Made by a program: the position numbers and the translations under genes | Notes under the pieces: generated by a model | Told to the model about the DNA's origin: nothing | Seen by the model: the letters and a program-made list of their open reading frames with translations, nothing else | Database searches by the model: none | Part shown: positions 60,357 to 64,000 of the stretch, in pieces | Layout: each line of letters starts with the position of its first letter | Numbering within the stretch: the first letter of the stretch is position 1 | Assembly: GCA_001592145.1 (NCBI GenBank) | Contig: BCWJ01000007.1 | Span: 62,001-126,000, forward strand | Reading direction: 5' to 3' | Origin: Xylanimicrobium pachnodae JCM 13526 = NBRC 107786 | Lineage (GTDB): Bacteria > Actinomycetota > Actinomycetes > Actinomycetales > Cellulomonadaceae | Length of the DNA stretch: 64,000 nucleotides

Positions 60357-60803
60357 TCAGTCGGCCGGTTCCAGGAGGAACAGCGGGATGAGGCGGTCGG
60401 TCTTCGCCTGGTAGTCGCCGTACGTCGCCCACGTGTCGACGGCGTACCGCCACCACCGCGCTCGCTCGTCTCCGGAGAGCTCGCGGGCCCGGTACGCGCC
60501 GCGCGCCGCGCCGTCCTGCAGCTCGACGCCCGGGTTGGCCCGCAGGTTGTGCACCCACTGCGGGTTCTCGGGGGAACCGCCGCGCGACCCGACGGCGAGG
60601 TACACGCCGTCCTTCTCGACGCGCATGACGGGTGTCTTGCGGATCTTGCCGGACTTCGCGCCGCGGTTGGTGATGACGACGATCGGGTCGTTCGTGCCGC
60701 TCAGCACGTTGGCGTCCGCGCCGCCGGACTCCTCGAAGGCTGCCACCTGGTCGCGGACCCAGCCGGCGGGACTCGGGGCGTACTCCCCTTCCAAGTTGCT
60801 CAT
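60357..60803 (-). CDS. Deazaflavin-dependent nitroreductase-family protein (DDN type)
   Basis: This 148-residue protein has the split-barrel FMN/F420 fold: SGTNDPIVVITNRGAKSGKIRKTPVMRVEKDG, VAVGSRGGSPENPQWVHNLRANPGVELQDG, and a WWRYAVDTWATYGDYQAKTDR segment, all typical of DDN relatives. Members reduce nitro compounds or quinones with F420H2. The ATG is seven bases after TAGCGT on the minus strand, which suggests a leaderless mRNA. Confidence 0.88.
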   Translation of the reverse strand: MSNLEGEYAPSPAGWVRDQVAAFEESGGADANVLSGTNDPIVVITNRGAKSGKIRKTPVMRVEKDGVYLAVGSRGGSPENPQWVHNLRANPGVELQDGAARGAYRARELSGDERARWWRYAVDTWATYGDYQAKTDRLIPLFLLEPAD

Positions 60804-60943
60804 GGCAACGACGCTACCCGCGCTGCCGCCTTCGCGGGGCCGCACCGTGGGGTGTGTGCGCCGCCGCGGATGTCGCCAGGAGCGACCACTCCATGGGCAG
60901 GCATTCGGGAAATGAGGGTTCGCTGTGAATACTCCACCAAGAT

Positions 60944-60962
60944 GCCGATTCTTGATATCGGC
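60944..60962 (+). promoter_or_regulatory. Small inverted repeat ahead of the flavinylation operon
   Basis: GCCGAT and ATCGGC face each other around seven bases, 27 bases before the ATG of the flavocytochrome gene. It may be an operator, but no matching family of sites is recognised. Confidence 0.3.
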
Positions 60963-60989
60963 GCGTCCGGGCGGCATGAAGATCAGGAC

Positions 60990-62423
60990 ATGGCCACGAC
61001 AGCTCCCGCACGACGCGTCGCGCCCGGCCGCTGCACCCCGCGGCGACCCGCCGAGCGGCGATCCGGCCCGCGGGCAGCCGCCGTGTGGGAGGTCGGCGCC
61101 GCCGGGGTCATCTGGGCCACCAGCATCGCCGTGGCGGCCCTGTGGCTCCGCGGCGGAGGCGTCCAGGCGCTGACGGGCGGCTGGGGACAGGCTGCCACCA
61201 CGCTCGGCCGCGCCACGGGGCTGGCCGCCGCGAACCTCCTGCTCTACCAGGTGCTGCTCATGGCCCGCGTGCCGGTGCTCGAACGCGGGCTGGGCCACGA
61301 CCGGATCACGCGCTGGCACCGCAGCACCGGCTTCTGGTCCTTCTGGCTCATGCTCGCCCACGTGGTGCTCGTCGTGGTCGGCTACGCCGCCACCAGTGGC
61401 GTGGGGTGGTGGGCGCAGACCTGGGACTTCGTCGTCACCTATCCCGGGATGCTGCTCGCCACCGCGGGCACCCTCGCGCTCGTCGCCGTCGTCGCGCTGT
61501 CGATCCGCGCCGCCCGGCGCCGCCTGCGCTACGAGTCGTGGCATCTGCTGCACCTGTACGCCTACGTGGGCGTCGGGCTCGCGCTGCCGCACCAGCTCTG
61601 GACGGGTGCCGACTTCCTCGCCTCCCCCGCCGCCACCGCCTACTGGTGGACGCTGTGGGCGCTCGCCGCGTCCGCGATCCTCGGCTACCGGGTCGGCGCG
61701 CCGCTGTGGCGGTCGGCCCGCCACGATCTGCGCGTCGCGTCCGTGTCGCCCGACGGCGCCCGAGGCGTCTCGGTGCGCGTGAACGGGCGGCGGCTCGACC
61801 GGCTGGGCGCGACGGCCGGGCAGTACTTCGTCTTCCGGTTCCTGGACGGGCCCGGCTGGACGCGCGGGCACCCGTTCTCGCTGTCGGCGGCACCCGACGC
61901 CGCCGGGCTGAGCCTGACGGCCCGCATCGTCGGGGACGGCACCGCACGCCTGACGACGCTGCGCCCCGGCACCCGGGTGCTCGCCGAGGGTCCGTACGGG
62001 CGGCTGACCGGGGCCGCACGCACGGGGCGGCTGCTCCTCATGATGGGCGCGGGAGCGGGCGTCACCCCGCTGGTCTCGTTGCTGGAGGAGCAGCCGTGGG
62101 GGCCGGGCGAGGCGGTGCTCGTCACGCGCGACCACCACCCTGACGACGCCCTGCTGACCGCGTCCGCCGACCGCCTCGTGACAACGCGAGGGCTGGTGTG
62201 GTTCCGGCTCGACGGACCACGTGCGGCCCGCGGGCCGGCCTGGCTGCCCGCTCAGTACGCGTCGTCGAGCGGCACCGCCATGCTGGCGCACCTGGCCGGC
62301 CCGCTCGACCACCACGACGTCTACCTGTGCGGCCCCGACGCGTGGATGGCCGCCGCACGCGCCGACCTCGCCGCCGCGGGCGTTGCCGGGGCCCGGGTGC
62401 ACGCCGAGTCGTACACCACCTGA
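60990..62423 (+). CDS. Ferric-reductase-like flavocytochrome (heme b plus FAD/NAD domains)
   Basis: This 477-residue protein has six membrane helices with two heme-ligand His pairs: RWHRSTGFWSFWLMLAHVVL and SWHLLHLYAYVGVGLALPHQL, followed by a ferredoxin-reductase domain (ATAGQYFVFRFLDG, GHPFSLSAAP for FAD; LLMMGAGAGVTPLVSL and VYLCGPDAW for NAD(P)H). It would pass electrons from NAD(P)H across the membrane. The next two genes encode an FMN-binding protein and ApbE, so electrons probably go to the covalently bound flavin outside. GAAG lies about eight bases ahead of the ATG. Confidence 0.88.
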   Translation: MATTAPARRVAPGRCTPRRPAERRSGPRAAAVWEVGAAGVIWATSIAVAALWLRGGGVQALTGGWGQAATTLGRATGLAAANLLLYQVLLMARVPVLERGLGHDRITRWHRSTGFWSFWLMLAHVVLVVVGYAATSGVGWWAQTWDFVVTYPGMLLATAGTLALVAVVALSIRAARRRLRYESWHLLHLYAYVGVGLALPHQLWTGADFLASPAATAYWWTLWALAASAILGYRVGAPLWRSARHDLRVASVSPDGARGVSVRVNGRRLDRLGATAGQYFVFRFLDGPGWTRGHPFSLSAAPDAAGLSLTARIVGDGTARLTTLRPGTRVLAEGPYGRLTGAARTGRLLLMMGAGAGVTPLVSLLEEQPWGPGEAVLVTRDHHPDDALLTASADRLVTTRGLVWFRLDGPRAARGPAWLPAQYASSSGTAMLAHLAGPLDHHDVYLCGPDAWMAAARADLAAAGVAGARVHAESYTT

Positions 62424-62481
62424 GCCGTGCCGCGCACGAGGCCCGCACCCACCCCGCCGTTCGCCACCCGAGGAGTACACC

Positions 62482-62946
62482 GTGAAGAGGATCGCCACCT
62501 GGGTGTTCGCCACCATCGGCGGCATCGTGCTGCTGTTCAGCTACAAGACGTCCACCGAGGCGGTGTCGCCCTCCGCCGCGGTCGTGGCGACCGACGGCAC
62601 CACGAGGGGGCAGGGGCCCGCCACCACCGGCGGTACCGGCGCGACGGCGCCGACGTCGTCGGGCCTGACGGACGGCACGTACACGGGCGCCGCGCAGAAC
62701 ACCCGCTACGGGGCGGTGCAGGTGCAGATCACGGTCTCGGACGGTCGGGTCGCGAGTGCGACGGCAACGCAGTACCCCACGCGCGAGCGCCGTGACCAGG
62801 AGATCAACGCCGTCGCGATCCCCCTGCTCCAGGACGAGTCGGTGGGCACCACGGACGGCCGGATCGACATGATCTCCGGGGCGACCTTCACGAGCCAGGG
62901 CTACCTCGGATCGTTGCAGGACGCCATCGACCAGGCCCGCCCGTGA
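62482..62946 (+). CDS. FMN-binding domain protein (ApbE substrate)
   Basis: This 154-residue exported protein has an N-terminal membrane anchor (IATWVFATIGGIVLLFSYK), a Ser/Thr/Gly-rich linker and an FMN-binding domain that includes the flavin attachment motif DMISGATFTSQGYLGSLQDAI (Thr in the SGAT region is the acceptor). GAGGAG stands seven bases before the GTG. ApbE, encoded next with an overlapping start, should attach FMN. It would take electrons from the flavocytochrome and pass them to an unknown acceptor. Confidence 0.9.
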   Translation: MKRIATWVFATIGGIVLLFSYKTSTEAVSPSAAVVATDGTTRGQGPATTGGTGATAPTSSGLTDGTYTGAAQNTRYGAVQVQITVSDGRVASATATQYPTRERRDQEINAVAIPLLQDESVGTTDGRIDMISGATFTSQGYLGSLQDAIDQARP

Positions 62947-63815
62947 GCACCGTCGCGCAGGCGCCGCGCGTCGTGGTCGGCGCCGCTCCCTCACCGGGAC
63001 TGCGGCGCCTCGTGGTCACCGACGTCGTCATGGGGACTCGAGCCATCGTGCACGTCATCGTGCGCGAGCAGTGCGAACGGTGGGTCGCTGCGGAGGTCGC
63101 CGACGCCGCCGGGCTCGCGCTGGCCGCGCTGCACGAGGCGGACCACCGGTTCTCCCCGTTCCGCGCGGACTCCGAGATCAGCCGCCTCGCCCGCGGCGAC
63201 CTGCGGGCCGAGGACGTGCACCCCGACGTCCAGGAGGTGCAGCACGCGTGCTTGAGCGCCCGCCGGGCCACGCGCAGGCTGTTCGACGCGTGGTGGCGCG
63301 GGTGGTTCGACCCGACCGGGTACGTCAAGGGCTGGGCCGCCGACCGTGCCGTCGAGTCGCACCTGCTCGCACTGCTGAGCCTGGACGACGTCGCCGCCGT
63401 CGGGCTCAACGTGGGCGGCGACCTGCGGGTGGCGACGGCGCCCGGCGCGGACTGGCGGTGGCGGGTCGGCATCGTCGACCCCGCCGACCGGTGCCGGGTG
63501 CTCGCCTCGCTCGAGGTGGTCGACGGTGGCGTGGCGACGTCGGGCACGGCGGAACGCGGCGCGCACATCGTCGACCCGCGCACCAAGGAGCCGTGCCTGG
63601 CCGTGGCGTCGGCCACGGTCGTCGCGGGGACGCTGGCCGCCGCCGACGTGTGGGCGACCACGGCCGTCGTGGCGGGCGAGGACCTGTCGTGGATCGCTCA
63701 CGCCGGGACCCGCACCGGCCTGGTGGTCGCCGCCGACGGGCAGGTGCGGCGCTGGTCGGGCGGCGTCGAGGTGGACGTGGTGAGCGGGACCACACTCCCG
63801 GAGCTCGCCCGATAA
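62943..63815 (+). CDS. apbE: FAD:protein FMN transferase
   Basis: This 290-residue enzyme transfers FMN from FAD to Thr of exported flavoproteins. It has MGTRAIVHVIV at the start, RFSPFRADSEISRLARGD, DPTGYVKGWAADRAVE, VGLNVGGDLRVAT, SGTAERGAHIVDPRTKEP and SATVVAGTLAAADVWATTAVV with the Mg-binding Asp. No signal peptide is obvious, so its side of the membrane is not clear from sequence. The GTG overlaps the previous stop (GTGA). Together the three genes make a complete flavinylation module. Confidence 0.92.
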   Translation: MSTVAQAPRVVVGAAPSPGLRRLVVTDVVMGTRAIVHVIVREQCERWVAAEVADAAGLALAALHEADHRFSPFRADSEISRLARGDLRAEDVHPDVQEVQHACLSARRATRRLFDAWWRGWFDPTGYVKGWAADRAVESHLLALLSLDDVAAVGLNVGGDLRVATAPGADWRWRVGIVDPADRCRVLASLEVVDGGVATSGTAERGAHIVDPRTKEPCLAVASATVVAGTLAAADVWATTAVVAGEDLSWIAHAGTRTGLVVAADGQVRRWSGGVEVDVVSGTTLPELAR

Positions 63816-63834
63816 ACCCCCGGGGGTATATCGT
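63816..63834 (+). promoter_or_regulatory. CsoR/CstR-type palindromic operator and promoter
   Basis: ACCCCCGGGGGT (63816-63827) is a perfect palindrome directly after the ApbE stop, and TATCGT (63829-63834) follows six bases before the next ATG. CCCCC-GGGGG cores of this kind are bound by CsoR/CstR repressors that answer to copper or persulfides. The following gene fits a persulfide role. Confidence 0.6.
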
Positions 63835-63840
63835 CGGGGC

Positions 63841-64000
63841 ATGCCAGCACGTGACCTCCCCCGTCCCCAGCGCATCGTCGTCGTCGGCGGCGTCGCCACC
63901 GGCATGAGCGCCGCCGCGCGCGCCCGCCGTCTCGACGAGTCCGCCCAGATCGTCGTGCTCGAACGCGGCGAGCACGTCTCCTTCGCCGGGTGCGGCCTGC
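63841..64000 (+). CDS. CoA-disulfide-reductase-like FAD oxidoreductase, 3' end outside window
   Basis: Only the first 53 residues are visible. They read RIVVVGGVATGMSAAARARRLDE, the FAD-binding site, then VVLERGEHVSFAGCGL, where the Cys is the active-site residue of the CoADR/persulfide-reductase group. Such proteins reduce CoA disulfide or CoA persulfide. The CsoR-like operator in front suggests induction by sulfide stress or copper. No ribosome binding site is needed if the mRNA starts at the ATG, as the -10 position implies. Confidence 0.8.
   Translation, partial: MPARDLPRPQRIVVVGGVATGMSAAARARRLDESAQIVVLERGEHVSFAGCGL

Noticed and set aside
1-64000. CRISPR array or prophage
   Set aside because: No regularly spaced direct repeats and no phage structural or integrase genes were found.

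Overview
The window is chromosomal DNA from a high-GC Gram-positive bacterium of the Actinomycetota. A Micrococcales genus near Cellulomonas, Cellulosimicrobium or Isoptericola is the best guess. The reasons are the strong G/C third-position bias, a LexA box of the actinobacterial type in front of an imuA'-imuB-dnaE2 mutasome operon, a DtxR/IdeR iron box, glgA/glgM divergent from glgC, an InhA-type fabI, a cytosolic GH10 xylanase, and many genes that start 6-8 bases after a TAnnnT -10 box (leaderless mRNAs). No rRNA, tRNA or CRISPR array was seen. The genus is inference; the phylum is well supported.

Layout. Bases 1-5,800 are accessory: the 3' part of a DNA methylase gene, the first 13 codons of a second methylase gene cut off by an IS3-family element, a DUF1778/GNAT toxin-antitoxin pair with its own palindromic operator, a DEDDh exonuclease-BRCT protein and a frameshifted ArsR gene next to an SRPBCC gene. 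From 6,300 to 14,100 come a 1342-residue patatin-like membrane protein, an unusual L-lactate dehydrogenase relative and small membrane proteins. From 13,975 to 21,100 there is a RIO-type kinase behind a leader ORF and hairpin, then the SOS mutasome on the minus strand. From 21,170 to 30,830 there are a PEBP protein, a Na/Pi cotransporter, an iron-regulated siderophore-interacting protein, an rRNA/tRNA methyltransferase, a GH10 xylanase and a TetR-controlled heterodimeric ABC exporter. From 30,990 to 45,650 the genes are mostly core: SPFH/NfeD, an ABC ATPase, glgA | glgC-serB, fabG-fabI-sixA, DUF3099-SURF1, an ABC-F protein, a winged-helix protein and a DMT-like permease.

From 45,700 to 60,800 are stress and envelope genes: a PadR-permease pair, FHA, ChaB, small membrane proteins, a four-gene operon around an NRAMP-like transporter with altered metal-site motifs, an SDR, a PAS-ANTAR regulator, a class A PBP, an AI-2E-type permease, mgtE, an MFS pump and a DDN-family protein. 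The end of the window (60,990-63,815) is an extracytosolic flavinylation module (ferric-reductase-like flavocytochrome, FMN-binding lipid-anchored or membrane-anchored protein, ApbE), followed by a palindromic operator and the start of a CoA-disulfide-reductase-like gene.

The most interesting points are regulatory. A near-perfect Shine-Dalgarno sequence in front of mgtE serves a proline-rich overlapping upstream ORF in another frame rather than mgtE itself. A 16-codon ORF with a strong ribosome binding site overlaps a 13-bp-arm hairpin in front of the RIO kinase gene. The NRAMP-like transporter has DAGD in place of DPGN and lacks the metal-site methionine, which suggests a non-transition-metal substrate.
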